From the NCBI RefSeq assembly GCF_042684365.1, contig NZ_JBHULI010000024.1, positions 1 through 64,000 of the forward strand: a stretch of 64,000 nucleotides of DNA. Reading direction: 5' to 3'. Position numbers and translations under genes: made by a program. Positions 36,671 through 45,909 of this stretch are shown here, piece after piece. Below the pieces are notes generated by a model. That model searched no databases, had not been told where the DNA came from, and worked only from the letters and a program-made list of their open reading frames with translations. Numbering within the stretch: the stretch's first letter is position 1; every line of letters begins with the position of its first letter. The stretch is from Gracilimonas halophila. GTDB lineage: Bacteria; Bacteroidota; Rhodothermia; Balneolales; Balneolaceae.

Positions 36671-36889
36671 ATGTTTAATAGTTTAGGTGCCCCTGAAATT
36701 CTGATTATCGCCATCATGGTGTTAGTGTTATTTGGAGCAAAAAGAATTCCTGAATTAGCCCGTGGATTAGGCCAGGGCATTAAGGAGTTCCGTCAGGCTT
36801 CTAAAGATATAAAGAAAGAAATTGAAGAAAGTTCCCGCGACATCAACGACGCCGCTAATCACGAAGAAACCTCATCAAAGAGTAAATAA
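36671..36889 (+). CDS. tatA: Twin-arginine translocase subunit TatA/E
   Basis: 72 residues. One membrane span, then the F-G-A-K-R-I-P-E-L-A-R-G-L-G amphipathic helix and a charged tail. Forms the Tat pore with TatC (encoded at 13757). The ATG at 36671 is preferred to an upstream in-frame candidate because the protein then begins at the usual N-terminus. Confidence 0.93.
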   Translation: MFNSLGAPEILIIAIMVLVLFGAKRIPELARGLGQGIKEFRQASKDIKKEIEESSRDINDAANHEETSSKSK

Positions 36890-36906
36890 AAGCAGATTTG
36901 AACTAC

Positions 36907-38433
36907 ATGACTATTTCAGAGACTCGCGAAAAAGTCTTATCAGGAGAAACAAAACTTCGTGACATTGTAGAACATTACATCCGGCAGATCGAAGATCAAA
37001 ATCCGAAGGTCAATGCTTATGTTGATACTGATTTTGATGCCGCCAGAACCCGTGCCGAAGAGGTACAGAAAAAGATCGATAATGGCACTTCCGGTAAGCT
37101 TGCCGGAGTGGTTATGGGTATAAAAGATGTGATTTCTGAGCGAGGAAAGAAGTTAACTTGTGCGTCAAAGATGCTGGAGAGTTTTGAAAGCGTGTATGAT
37201 GCTACTGTTATCGAACGGCTGAAGAATGAAGATGCTATTCTTATCGGGCGTTTGAACATGGATGAGTTTGCCATGGGTTCAGCTAATGAATACAGTAATT
37301 TTGGCCCGGTTAAAAACCCTCATGATCCAACCAAAGTGCCCGGAGGATCTTCGGGGGGAAGCGCCGCCGCAGTGGCCGCAGATATGGCTATGGTTACACT
37401 TGGTTCTGATACCGGTGGATCTATCCGTCAGCCCGCTTCTTATTGTGGAGTGGTGGGTTTGAAGCCGACATACGGCCGTGTTTCACGCTATGGTTTGGTT
37501 GCATTTGCTTCTTCCTTTGATTGTATTGGGCCACTGGCTCACTCAGTAGAAGATGCAGCACGGGTTTTAGAAGTTATCGCAGGTTTTGATGAAATGGATA
37601 ACACCTCTTCACAAATTGAAAAAGAGGATTATGTATATGCAGCTCAGAATCCCAGGAAAAATATTAAAATAGGTGTACCGGATGAGTTTTTCGGTGAAGG
37701 TCTGGATGAAGAGATCAAGACCGGTGTGAATAAGGTTCTTGAAGATCTTGAAGCCGATGGCGCTGAACTAGTGCCCGTAAAATTACCTCATACCAAATAC
37801 GGAATTGCTACTTACTATGTTTTAGCTACTGCTGAAGCTTCTAGTAACCTGGCTCGCTATGATGGTATTCGATATGGACATCGAGCAGATAAAGATGAAA
37901 TGCTCGATGAGTTGAAAAAGGAAGAAAAAGCTTTGAAAGAGCAGTTTGAAATAGCTGAAGGTGATGCGAAAGTCGAAATTCAGGAAAAACTTGCTAAGCT
38001 TGATACTCCACTGATCCGTCTCTATAAAAAATCCCGAACCGAAGGTTTTGGCGATGAAGTCAAGCGCAGGATCATGCTTGGAACCTATGTGCTGAGTGCC
38101 GGTTACTATGATGCTTATTACGGCAAAGCTCAAAAAGTGCGCCGACTTATTCAAGATGATTACAAAGAAGCATTCAAAAATGTAGATGTGATCGTGAGTC
38201 CGACTGCACCAACTACCGCTTTTGAACTTGGATCAAAACAAGATGATCCCATTCAAATGTATCTGAATGATGTGTACACCATAAGTGCGAATTTAGCCGG
38301 TATTTGTGGAATCAGTGTTCCGGTTGGGACACATAGCAATGGATTACCTTATGGTATTCAGTTTGTGGCTGATAGTTTTCAGGAAACCAAAATATTGAAT
38401 GCCGGGCGACTCGTAGAACTTAAATTATCTTAA
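36907..38433 (+). CDS. gatA: Asp/Glu-tRNA(Asn/Gln) amidotransferase subunit A
   Basis: 508 residues from the ATG at 36907; an in-frame TTG at 36898 is the alternative. Amidase signature with catalytic Lys in G-I-K-D-V and Ser pair in G-G-S-S-G-G-S and G-S-D-T-G-G-S-I-R. Completes tRNA charging by amidation, needing GatB and GatC, which are not in this window. Follows tatA by 17 bases. Confidence 0.93.
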   Translation: MTISETREKVLSGETKLRDIVEHYIRQIEDQNPKVNAYVDTDFDAARTRAEEVQKKIDNGTSGKLAGVVMGIKDVISERGKKLTCASKMLESFESVYDATVIERLKNEDAILIGRLNMDEFAMGSANEYSNFGPVKNPHDPTKVPGGSSGGSAAAVAADMAMVTLGSDTGGSIRQPASYCGVVGLKPTYGRVSRYGLVAFASSFDCIGPLAHSVEDAARVLEVIAGFDEMDNTSSQIEKEDYVYAAQNPRKNIKIGVPDEFFGEGLDEEIKTGVNKVLEDLEADGAELVPVKLPHTKYGIATYYVLATAEASSNLARYDGIRYGHRADKDEMLDELKKEEKALKEQFEIAEGDAKVEIQEKLAKLDTPLIRLYKKSRTEGFGDEVKRRIMLGTYVLSAGYYDAYYGKAQKVRRLIQDDYKEAFKNVDVIVSPTAPTTAFELGSKQDDPIQMYLNDVYTISANLAGICGISVPVGTHSNGLPYGIQFVADSFQETKILNAGRLVELKLS

Positions 38434-38445
38434 AACCCTAATTCT

Positions 38446-39210
38446 ATGAACAGGCTGGTCGGAAAAACTGCAATTATTACCGGTGCTACAGCCGGAATAG
38501 GATTTAAAACCGCAGAGCTATTTGCGGAACAAGGCGTGGATCTGATCATAACCGGTCGAAGAAAAGAACGCCTTAAAGAGATCAAGAATGACCTTGAAGA
38601 TCGGTTAAGGATCAAGGTTACAACGGCATCATTTGATGTTCAGGATGCTGATGCTTGCCGGGAATTTGTAGATGCACTTAATGTTGATGTGGACATACTG
38701 GTCAATAATGCAGGATTATCAAAAGGTATAGACCCTGTTTTTGCCGCTGATTTTAAAGACTGGGATACCATGATAGATACCAATGTGAAAGGGTTGTTGT
38801 ATCTATCAAGATTAATTTCGGCCAGAATGAAAGATCTGAATTCCGGTCATATCATCAATGTTGGTTCTTCGGCAGGACATGAATCTTATGCGGGGGGAGT
38901 TGTTTACTCAGCTACCAAACATGCAGTTAAAGCGATCACTGAATCCACTAAGAAAGATCTGCATGGGACGAATGTCAGGGTAAGTATGGTGTCTCCGGGT
39001 TTAGTTGAAACGGAATTCAGTGAAGTTCGATTTGATGGTGATAAAGAAAAGGCTGCTAATGTATATAAAGGCATGAAGCCATTAACTGCGCGGGATATTG
39101 CTGAGATCATAGTATTTGTGGCCAATCGCCCGGCTCATGTAAATATTATGGATACCATCATCTATCCGGTCGCACAATCTTCAGCAACAATGGTACATCG
39201 AAATGAATAA
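38446..39210 (+). CDS. Short-chain dehydrogenase, YdfG-like
   Basis: 254 residues. T-G-A-T-A-G-I-G NAD(P) motif, N-N-A-G, catalytic S141, Y154 and K158 (Y-S-A-T-K). Arginines after the Rossmann strand (T-G-R-R-K-E-R) favour NADP. Resembles 3-hydroxy acid dehydrogenases of the YdfG group. Twelve bases after gatA and overlapping the next gene by 8 bases, so it sits in the operon. Confidence 0.85.
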   Translation: MNRLVGKTAIITGATAGIGFKTAELFAEQGVDLIITGRRKERLKEIKNDLEDRLRIKVTTASFDVQDADACREFVDALNVDVDILVNNAGLSKGIDPVFAADFKDWDTMIDTNVKGLLYLSRLISARMKDLNSGHIINVGSSAGHESYAGGVVYSATKHAVKAITESTKKDLHGTNVRVSMVSPGLVETEFSEVRFDGDKEKAANVYKGMKPLTARDIAEIIVFVANRPAHVNIMDTIIYPVAQSSATMVHRNE

Positions 39211-40171
39211 ATGGATTTCACTCTTTCTTCTGATCCTGATCTACGGCTGCTCAAATTCTGATACTCCCGGTTTAAAATTCTCTGAAAAGGGGAGGGAAGT
39301 ACCGTCTTTTAATGCTGACTCAGCTTATCTTTTTGTACAACAACAGGTGGATTTTGGCCCGAGGGTTCCAAATTCTGAAGCTCATCGTAAGGCGATGGAA
39401 TTTTTTGAAGAGAAACTTCGTGGTTATGCGGGCTCAAATGCAGTATTTACTCAGAAATTTACAGCTGAGGGATACGAAGAAAACCTTGAACTTGGAAATG
39501 TAATTGCTGCATTCAACCTGAGTTCACCTGACAGAATTATGCTCAGTGCTCATTGGGACAGTCGCCCGAGGGCAGATATGGATTCAGATTCAACCCGAAA
39601 AGACGAACCCATTGTTGGAGCGGATGATGGTGGAAGTGGAGTAGCCGTTTTACTTGAGCTGGCCCGAATTTTCAAAGATAACCCGCCACCCATTGGAGTA
39701 GATATTGTGTTATTCGATGGAGAAGACTATGGGAAATCAGGAAGCCTGGAAAAATACTTTTTAGGCTCTCGGTACTGGTCAAATAATCCACCCGTACCGG
39801 GATATAGCCCTCGTTTTGGCATCTTATTGGATATGGTTGGCGCTGAAGATGCTCAGTTTCCTAAAGAGCAATATTCAATGAGTTACGCGCCGAATTTAGT
39901 AGATGAGGTTTGGAATATTGCTTCTGAAAAAGGGTATGATCATTATTTTCTGAATGAACAGGGAGCTGCTGTTTCTGATGATCATGTGATAGTGAATGAA
40001 CAGGCAGGAATACCTATTATTAATATCATTAATCACAGTCGCAATGAGCGAGGAGGTACGGAGTTTGCACCATATTGGCATACTCATAATGATAACATGG
40101 AGATCATCAGCAAGGAAACCCTGCAAGCCGTCGGCGATGTAATGGCAGAACTCATTTATAACCGTTTATAA
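39203..40171 (+). CDS. M28-family, glutaminyl-cyclase-like zinc protein
   Basis: 322 residues. Probable lipoprotein (L-I-Y-G-C, Cys16). M28 motifs are intact: S-A-H-W-D, G-A-D-D-G-G-S-G, F-D-G-E-D, L-L-D-M-V-G and H-T-H-N-D. The F-D-G-E-D and G-S-R-Y-W patterns are close to bacterial glutaminyl-peptide cyclotransferases. Overlaps the SDR gene by 8 bases, and its stop shares bases with the prmA start. Confidence 0.8.
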   Translation: MNKWISLFLLILIYGCSNSDTPGLKFSEKGREVPSFNADSAYLFVQQQVDFGPRVPNSEAHRKAMEFFEEKLRGYAGSNAVFTQKFTAEGYEENLELGNVIAAFNLSSPDRIMLSAHWDSRPRADMDSDSTRKDEPIVGADDGGSGVAVLLELARIFKDNPPPIGVDIVLFDGEDYGKSGSLEKYFLGSRYWSNNPPVPGYSPRFGILLDMVGAEDAQFPKEQYSMSYAPNLVDEVWNIASEKGYDHYFLNEQGAAVSDDHVIVNEQAGIPIINIINHSRNERGGTEFAPYWHTHNDNMEIISKETLQAVGDVMAELIYNRL

Positions 40172-41007
40172 TGGAATATGTAGAACTTCGAATATCTCTT
40201 CAGGATGACTTCCATGAACTGCTAATTGCTGAACTCTTTAATCTTGATTTTGAGGGTTTTGAACAGGAAGATGATCTGCTTTTAGCAACAATTCCTTCCA
40301 ATAGATTTGATGATACAAAGAGAGAAGAGATCGAGAAAAAGTTAATGTCGTTCGGTGGAGAAGCTTCCATTTTGAGTGAAAAGATCATTGCTCCTCAAAA
40401 TTGGAATGAAGAATGGGAGCGAAGCATTAAGCCGCAGACCATTGGTAAGTTTTATGTACATCCATCCTGGTCAACTTTTGACGGAGAACTCGATGATAAG
40501 ATCGAATTGATGATCGATCCAAAGATGGCATTTGGTACCGGTTATCATGCAACTACTCGCGTGATGCTGGAGTGGTTGCCTGAAGTCATTTATGAAGGGA
40601 ATAGAGTATTGGATGCCGGAACGGGAACCGGAATTCTTGCCATTGCAGCCCTTAAATTGGGGGCTCATTCAGCATTTGGTTTCGATATTGATGAATGGAG
40701 CGAGACCAATGCCAGGGAAAATATTTTATTGAATGAAGTGGATAATTTTGAAGTCAGGCTTGGCTCAACGGAAGTAATACCGGAAGGTGAAAAATTTGAT
40801 GTGATCCTTGCGAATATCAACCGTAATACATTGATAGAACTGATCCCGGAACTACTCAAATTCCTGAATGATGGTGGACAATTTCTACTCTCAGGGCTGT
40901 TAGAAGAAGACGAAGAGGTGATGTTAAATCAGCCTTCCTTGAAAAAACTTACCCATGTTGATACCCGAAGGCATGATGAATGGATAGCCCTGTTATTTAA
41001 GTCATGA
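40171..41007 (+). CDS. prmA: Ribosomal protein L11 methyltransferase
   Basis: 278 residues. SAM motif V-L-D-A-G-T-G-T-G-I-L-A-I-A-A-L-K-L-G and the family's M-A-F-G-T-G-Y-H-A-T-T. TAATG start-stop overlap with the gene before, ATGA overlap with the next: tightly coupled. Confidence 0.9.
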   Translation: MEYVELRISLQDDFHELLIAELFNLDFEGFEQEDDLLLATIPSNRFDDTKREEIEKKLMSFGGEASILSEKIIAPQNWNEEWERSIKPQTIGKFYVHPSWSTFDGELDDKIELMIDPKMAFGTGYHATTRVMLEWLPEVIYEGNRVLDAGTGTGILAIAALKLGAHSAFGFDIDEWSETNARENILLNEVDNFEVRLGSTEVIPEGEKFDVILANINRNTLIELIPELLKFLNDGGQFLLSGLLEEDEEVMLNQPSLKKLTHVDTRRHDEWIALLFKS

Positions 41008-41912
41008 GAGCAGCGATCGATATAGGTACAAATACGGTCCTCCTTTTGATTGGAGAATTAAAAGAGGGGGTAATTAAACCAATTCATGAGGAGCACCGGG
41101 TGCCAAGACTGGGTAAGGGAGTGGAAGCCGATAAGAATATTAATGAAGCAGCCACACTACGTGTTATTTCTGCTTTAAATGAATATAAAGAACTACTTGC
41201 AAAAGACTATCCGGACCTCGAAACGGTAACAGTTACAGCAACCAGCGCAGTTAGAGATGCCGGAAACAGAAAGGAGTTCATGAAAGCCGTGAAAGAGCAA
41301 ACGGGTTTTGATATCCGGCTTCTTTCAGGAAGAGAGGAGGCTGAATGGACGGCACAAGGTGCTCTTTCAGTACTGAAGGATCTAACCTCCAATGTATTGA
41401 TCATAGATATTGGAGGAGGGAGTACCGAAATCGCTGTTCTTGCGGGATCAGAAATATCCGATGCGCATTCTTTTGATATGGGTTCTGTTCGGTTTACGGA
41501 GCGTTTTCTTAAAAATGATCCTCCCAGCGAGAATCAGATCAAGACTTGCAGAAAAGAGATCAAAAACTTATTGGCTGACCGTCCTTTTGAGCTGCAAAAG
41601 GATTCTATTCTGGTTGGAGTCGCAGGAACCGTTACCACACTCGCAGGAATAACTTTGGGGCTAAGCGATTACCAACCTGAAAGGTTGAATGGATTCCATT
41701 TAAAATTAGAAAACATTCGTTCAGTTATCGATCAATTTGCTGTCACGCCGAATGAAGAGCTTTTTAAGAAACATCCTGTTTATCTAAAGGGGAGAGCTGA
41801 TATTTTTATGGCGGGCATGTTGATACTTGAAGGATTTATGGAGAAGGAAGGCTTGAGTGAACTGATCGTTTCTACCGGCGGGATCAGGCACGGGGCAATT
41901 TTAAAAGCATAA
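41004..41912 (+). CDS. Ppx/GppA exopolyphosphatase family protein
   Basis: 302 residues, ASKHA fold: A-I-D-I-G-T-N-T-V near the start and V-L-I-I-D-I-G-G-G-S-T-E. Hydrolyses polyphosphate or pppGpp; this sequence cannot separate the two. Last gene of gatA-SDR-M28-prmA-ppx; starts in a 4-base overlap with prmA. Confidence 0.88.
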   Translation: MRAAIDIGTNTVLLLIGELKEGVIKPIHEEHRVPRLGKGVEADKNINEAATLRVISALNEYKELLAKDYPDLETVTVTATSAVRDAGNRKEFMKAVKEQTGFDIRLLSGREEAEWTAQGALSVLKDLTSNVLIIDIGGGSTEIAVLAGSEISDAHSFDMGSVRFTERFLKNDPPSENQIKTCRKEIKNLLADRPFELQKDSILVGVAGTVTTLAGITLGLSDYQPERLNGFHLKLENIRSVIDQFAVTPNEELFKKHPVYLKGRADIFMAGMLILEGFMEKEGLSELIVSTGGIRHGAILKA

Positions 41913-41945
41913 AAAAAGCGCCATTATATATGATAATGGCGCTTA
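41911..41945. terminator. Hairpin terminator, effective mainly for the minus strand
   Basis: Stem AGCGCCATTAT (41917-41927) and its complement (41933-41943) with a 5-base loop. Seven A's on the left give a U-run for minus-strand transcripts; the plus side lacks a T-run. It would end the barrel-protein transcript and may weakly stop the ppx operon. Confidence 0.75.
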
Positions 41946-41966
41946 GATTATTCTGTATGATCAGAA

Positions 41967-42491
41967 TTAGTTTCCACCTACCGGGAATCGAACTCCGACA
42001 CCTACTACAAATTGATCAGCGTCTCCTCCGACATTTGCCATTTTAGCTTCACCAAAAAGGTTCCCGAAGCTCATTCCGTACTCGATTCCGGCACCAAGGT
42101 TTAATCCAGTTTCTGAGTCACTGCTATCTCCACCGCCATCAAATTCAGAACTGATACCGGTAATATTTAAACCGGCTAAAGCATATGCTTGGAGACCGCT
42201 TTCTTCATCGTTATGGAATATATAATTACCATTGAAGTTTAATTCCCACCAAGTAATAGTAAGGGTGTTTCCTCCACCTAAATCAGTTTCATCTGGTAAA
42301 TAAAAACCAAAGTCCGCTACAGCTCTAAATTCTTCGTTGATCTGATAAACCCCATCAACTCGTAAACCTGGTTGCTCGATCTCAGAACCATACATCAGGC
42401 CGACTCCAACATTAGTAAATTAAGCATGTGCCGATTCTACAATGAATACGGTGCCTAAGACAATGAACAAAGAAGTAATTAGTTTTTTCAT
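41967..42491 (-). pseudogene. Outer membrane beta-barrel protein with one in-frame stop after the signal peptide
   Basis: From ATG at 42489-42491 a 23-codon signal peptide (M-K-K-L-I-T-S-L-F ... S-A-H-A) runs in frame into TAA at 42420-42422, then continues as F-T-N-V-G-V-G-L-M-Y-G-S-E and an OmpX-like barrel to 41967. The stop sits exactly where the first mature residue is expected; after A-x-A that residue is very often glutamine, so CAA to TAA is the simplest explanation. The body (from ATG 42395, 142 residues) has alternating aromatic strands ending V-G-V-G-V-R-F. Without the signal it could not reach the outer membrane. Confidence 0.75.
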
Positions 42492-42649
42492 AAGTATTTT
42501 ATATTTGGTTGAATTTAAAATTATTGCATTTCTGCTTCACCTACTTATGCGTGGTCTGGAATTAAAAAGGATCAAATTCATAAAAACTATTAAAAAGGCA
42601 TTTTCATTTACCAAAGGCTTTGTATTTTAGGGATTGAATCATTTACGAT

Positions 42650-43282
42650 ATGTCAGAAGAAAACTCCGAGATCAAAAATAACTCACCCAGAAAAAACGCC
42701 TCTGCAAGCAGTCTTGAAGACGATAAGTTTGTGGCAGAAGCGTTAGCAGGTAAAGAAGAATCTTACAAGAAGCTTGTAGATAAATATCAAAAACCACTCT
42801 ATTTCCATATTCGCAAGATGATCAAGGAAGTGGAATTGGTTGAAGACCTCGTGCAAGAGGTGTTTATGAAAGCCTTTCACAACCTGTCCACTTATAGTAA
42901 TGAATATGCTTTTTCAACATGGCTATACCGGATTGCCACTAATCACACCATAGACTATTTGCGAAAGAAAAAGCTGCAAACGTTATCTATTAACCAGCCT
43001 TATAAGACCAAGGATGGTGAAATGGAAATACAGCTTCCGGATGAGAATTTTTCTACTGATGAACCGGTGATAAAGAAGGAGAGAAAACAGATCGTTCAGC
43101 ATGCGATCCAGAATCTGCCTGAAAAATACAAGGCAGTTATTGAGATGAGGCATATGGAGGAAAAGTCGTACCAGGAAATTGCAGAGGTATTAGATTTACC
43201 TCTTGGGACGGTAAAAGCTCATATTTTTCGGGCAAGAGAGCTGCTATATAAGGCCTTGATCGACAAGAAGGATAAGTTTTAA
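42650..43282 (+). CDS. ECF-type RNA polymerase sigma factor
   Basis: 210 residues. Sigma-70 region 2 (about 45-110: L-V-E-D-L-V-Q-E-V-F and the W-L-Y-R-I-A-T-N motif) and region 4 (about 150-205: L-P-E-K-Y-K-A-V-I-E-M-R ... S-Y-Q-E-I-A-E-V-L). A disordered lysine/serine-rich N-terminal extension of about 25 residues. No anti-sigma gene adjacent; target genes unknown. Confidence 0.88.
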   Translation: MSEENSEIKNNSPRKNASASSLEDDKFVAEALAGKEESYKKLVDKYQKPLYFHIRKMIKEVELVEDLVQEVFMKAFHNLSTYSNEYAFSTWLYRIATNHTIDYLRKKKLQTLSINQPYKTKDGEMEIQLPDENFSTDEPVIKKERKQIVQHAIQNLPEKYKAVIEMRHMEEKSYQEIAEVLDLPLGTVKAHIFRARELLYKALIDKKDKF

Positions 43283-43357
43283 AAACATATTTAACCCTAT
43301 TCTCAAATTTCTTGCGCATTTATATATTGAATTATCCAACAATAAAATGTAAAGCTC

Positions 43358-44173
43358 ATGAAATACACAAATACTTTAAAACTCAGTTCTTTTATTCTGA
43401 TTTTTGCGCTGTTTATAACCGCCTGTGGTGATGATCCCGCTTCATCAGGTAATGAAGATCCACCTGAGTTTCCTGAATTCGAAAATATTGATGCCGACCT
43501 TTCCTATTTCGAACAAAATAGTCAAGCAACTGGTCAGGAAAATAACACCAATTTTACTGAAGCCTATTTTTATGCAACAGGGCTTTCGGCTGTAACTTCT
43601 TCCGGATTATTCTATACCGCTTTCTTCAGTTCTGCTGATCAAGCCGAAGCAGACTTTAATAATGGAACATGGAGATGGGAATATTCCTATAGTTTCGAAG
43701 GGGAGACTGCCTCTATTGTTCTTACCTCTCAAGAGGTTGGCGACAATCTAGTATGGGAAATGAATTGGTCTTATGATGACGGACAGGGAACCTCTTTTGA
43801 AGATTATACAATGGTAGAGGGTTGAATAGCTCAAGACGGTTCATCCGGGTCTTGGACATTCAACAGCCTTGATCCTGAGAGTAATCAGGAGGAACCATTT
43901 ATGGAAACTACCTGGGAACGAACAGGTGAAGATAATTTTGAATCTACTACCGAATACTTTGGCGATGGTACCGGTGTTCAAACGTATACCTATACCCAGA
44001 ATGGTAATATCTTTGATGTTACATTCAGTGATACTGATAGCCAGAATAATATCTACGTACACTGGAATACTACTGCGCTAACCGGATATTACCAAGAAGG
44101 TACTGATACGGCGAACAGGTATTGCTGGAATGATAGCTTTACTAATGTTGACTGCTCTACAGTAGGTTACTAA
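43358..44173 (+). pseudogene. Lipoprotein with one internal TGA
   Basis: Signal ends F-I-T-A-C (Cys23). The frame is open from 43358 to 44173 except for TGA at 43823-43825; after it the reading continues through I-A-Q-D-G-S-S-G-S-W to a second half of the same aromatic/acidic style, ending D-C-S-T-V-G-Y just before a terminator. A one-base change from CGA (Arg) or TGG (Trp) would restore 271 residues. The truncated product would have 155. Family unknown; the W-x-W-x-Y-S-x-x-F-E-G-E repeats suggest beta-sheet. The lesion may be real or a sequence error. Confidence 0.65.
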
Positions 44174-44191
44174 GTATTGTTGAAATCTGTT

Positions 44192-44225
44192 AGAAAAAGC
44201 CGGCTTACTTGAGCCGGCTTTTTTA
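44192..44225. terminator. Bidirectional rho-independent terminator
   Basis: Stem AAGCCGGCT (44197-44205) and AGCCGGCTT (44212-44220), 6-base loop, A-run left and TTTTTT right. Lies between the convergent lipoprotein gene and queG. Confidence 0.85.
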
Positions 44226-45173
44226 TTAGCTGGAAAGGTTGTCAGCTACTATCTCAACATTTGATTTAAACTTTTCATATTTGGCCCTGCGAATAGCACT
44301 TCCCTCAAAAACCTCATCATATTGTTTTGGAGTTAGGTTCTCCCAAAATTCCAGATCACGTTCAGCAACGTAATCCCTGGGGTGAAGATCTTCAAATTGA
44401 GCTAAAACAGATTTACTGTTCCAGGGGCAAACATCCTGACAGATATCACACCCGTATATCCAGTTTTCAATGTTAGTTTGGTATTTCTTGTCGATCTCAT
44501 TTTTCAACTCTATGGTAAGGTAAGAGATGCACTTATTCGCATCTACCCGGTATGGCTCGTAGATGGCATCTGTGGGGCAGGCGTCAATACATTTAGTGCA
44601 AGAACCACAATGATCGGTTACGGGGGTGTCATAGCTTAATTCAGCATCTATGATCATCTCCCCGATAAAAAAGAAAGACCCTATGTTTTTATTGAGCAAA
44701 TTGGAGTTCTTACCGATCCATCCAAGTCCGGCACGTTGTGCCCATACTTTATCAAGAACAGGAGCTGAATCAGTGAAAATACGACCTTCAAGTCCGCCCA
44801 AAAGTTCTTCTGTAAAACTGAAAAGCTTTTTTAAATTCTTCCTGAGTACTTTATGATAATCCCGACCCTGGGCATACTTTGAGATAAGGGGCTGATCCTT
44901 AACTCCAATCTGATCCTTATGTTTGGGATGATGATAACTTGCCAAAACTGAAACCACCGTTTTTGATCCTGGCACGAGCAGTGTAGGGTCAACCCGTTTA
45001 TCAAAATAGTTGGTGATCCAATCCATGGTGCCATGGCGCTCTTGGTCTAACCATTCCTCAAGTCTGCGAGCTTCGTTGGGAAGATATTGTGCTTTAGCAA
45101 AACCGCAGGCATCAAAACCCAGTTTAAGAGCATGAGTGCGTATCAGTTCTGTAAGCTTTTGTTGCTTTAGCAA
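44226..45173 (-). CDS. queG: Epoxyqueuosine reductase
   Basis: 315 residues. Cobalamin-binding N-terminal part and two 4Fe-4S motifs: C-G-S-C-T-K-C-I-D-A-C-P and C-D-I-C-Q-D-V-C-P-W-N. Reduces epoxyqueuosine to queuosine in tRNA. Last gene of the pdxA-methyltransferase-ftsE-queG run. Confidence 0.92.
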   Translation of the reverse strand: MLKQQKLTELIRTHALKLGFDACGFAKAQYLPNEARRLEEWLDQERHGTMDWITNYFDKRVDPTLLVPGSKTVVSVLASYHHPKHKDQIGVKDQPLISKYAQGRDYHKVLRKNLKKLFSFTEELLGGLEGRIFTDSAPVLDKVWAQRAGLGWIGKNSNLLNKNIGSFFFIGEMIIDAELSYDTPVTDHCGSCTKCIDACPTDAIYEPYRVDANKCISYLTIELKNEIDKKYQTNIENWIYGCDICQDVCPWNSKSVLAQFEDLHPRDYVAERDLEFWENLTPKQYDEVFEGSAIRRAKYEKFKSNVEIVADNLSS

Positions 45174-45204
45174 AATAAAATTGAATGATTAATTCATTCT
45201 GGAT

Positions 45205-45909
45205 TTATGATTTAATGGGAACCAGTTTTTCACCCTTCCAGACCAAATCCTGAGTTTTCCCATTAACCATACGTACAGTACGGGCTTTATATTTTTTCAC
45301 TACTGCATAATCATGAGTGACCATTAGTACAGCCATTCCCCGGTTATTGATACTTCTGAGGAGTTCCATGATTTCCTTGGTAGCTTTTGGATCAAGATTT
45401 CCTGTGGGCTCATCTGCCAGTAAAATTCGAGGCTCATTTGCCAAAGCCCGGGCAATAACTACCCGTTGCTGCTCGCCACCGGAAAGGTCTTTAGGCATAT
45501 GTCTTCTGCGGTGACTCAGTCCAACCATTGTCAACACTTCGAGCACTCGTTGTTTGATAAACTTTGGTTTTTCTCCGGTAACCTGAAGGGCAAAAGCTAC
45601 GTTATCATGTACATTTCTATCCTGTAAAAGCTGGAAATCCTGAAATACGATTCCCAATCTGCGGCGCAACATTGGCACTTCCCGTTCACTGATCTTGTTG
45701 ACGGGATATTCGGTTACCCTGACAGTTCCATGATCAGGCACAACATCTCTGTAAAGCAATTTCAGGAATGAACTTTTACCCACACCGGTAGGACCAATCA
45801 AATAGGTGAATTCACCGTTATGTAGTTTGAAATTAACATTCTTCAACACCTGGGTGTTATCGAATCTTAAGGATACATTTTTAAGTTCTATTACTGCTGT
45901 TTCTGACAT
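45205..45909 (-). CDS. ftsE: Cell-division ABC ATPase FtsE
   Basis: 234 residues. Walker A G-P-T-G-V-G-K-S-S, signature L-S-G-G-E-Q-Q-R-V and Walker B R-I-L-L-A-D-E-P-T-G-N-L-D. L-L-Y-R-D-V-V-P and N-V-A-F-A-L-Q-V-T-G suit FtsE. FtsX, normally just downstream, is absent here. Overlaps the methyltransferase gene by 19 bases. Confidence 0.78.
   Translation of the reverse strand: MSETAVIELKNVSLRFDNTQVLKNVNFKLHNGEFTYLIGPTGVGKSSFLKLLYRDVVPDHGTVRVTEYPVNKISEREVPMLRRRLGIVFQDFQLLQDRNVHDNVAFALQVTGEKPKFIKQRVLEVLTMVGLSHRRRHMPKDLSGGEQQRVVIARALANEPRILLADEPTGNLDPKATKEIMELLRSINNRGMAVLMVTHDYAVVKKYKARTVRMVNGKTQDLVWKGEKLVPIKS

Noticed and set aside
2897..43825. Stop-codon reassignment (TAA and TGA both read as sense)
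   Set aside because: Many intact genes end normally at TAA and TGA, so recoding of either codon is excluded.
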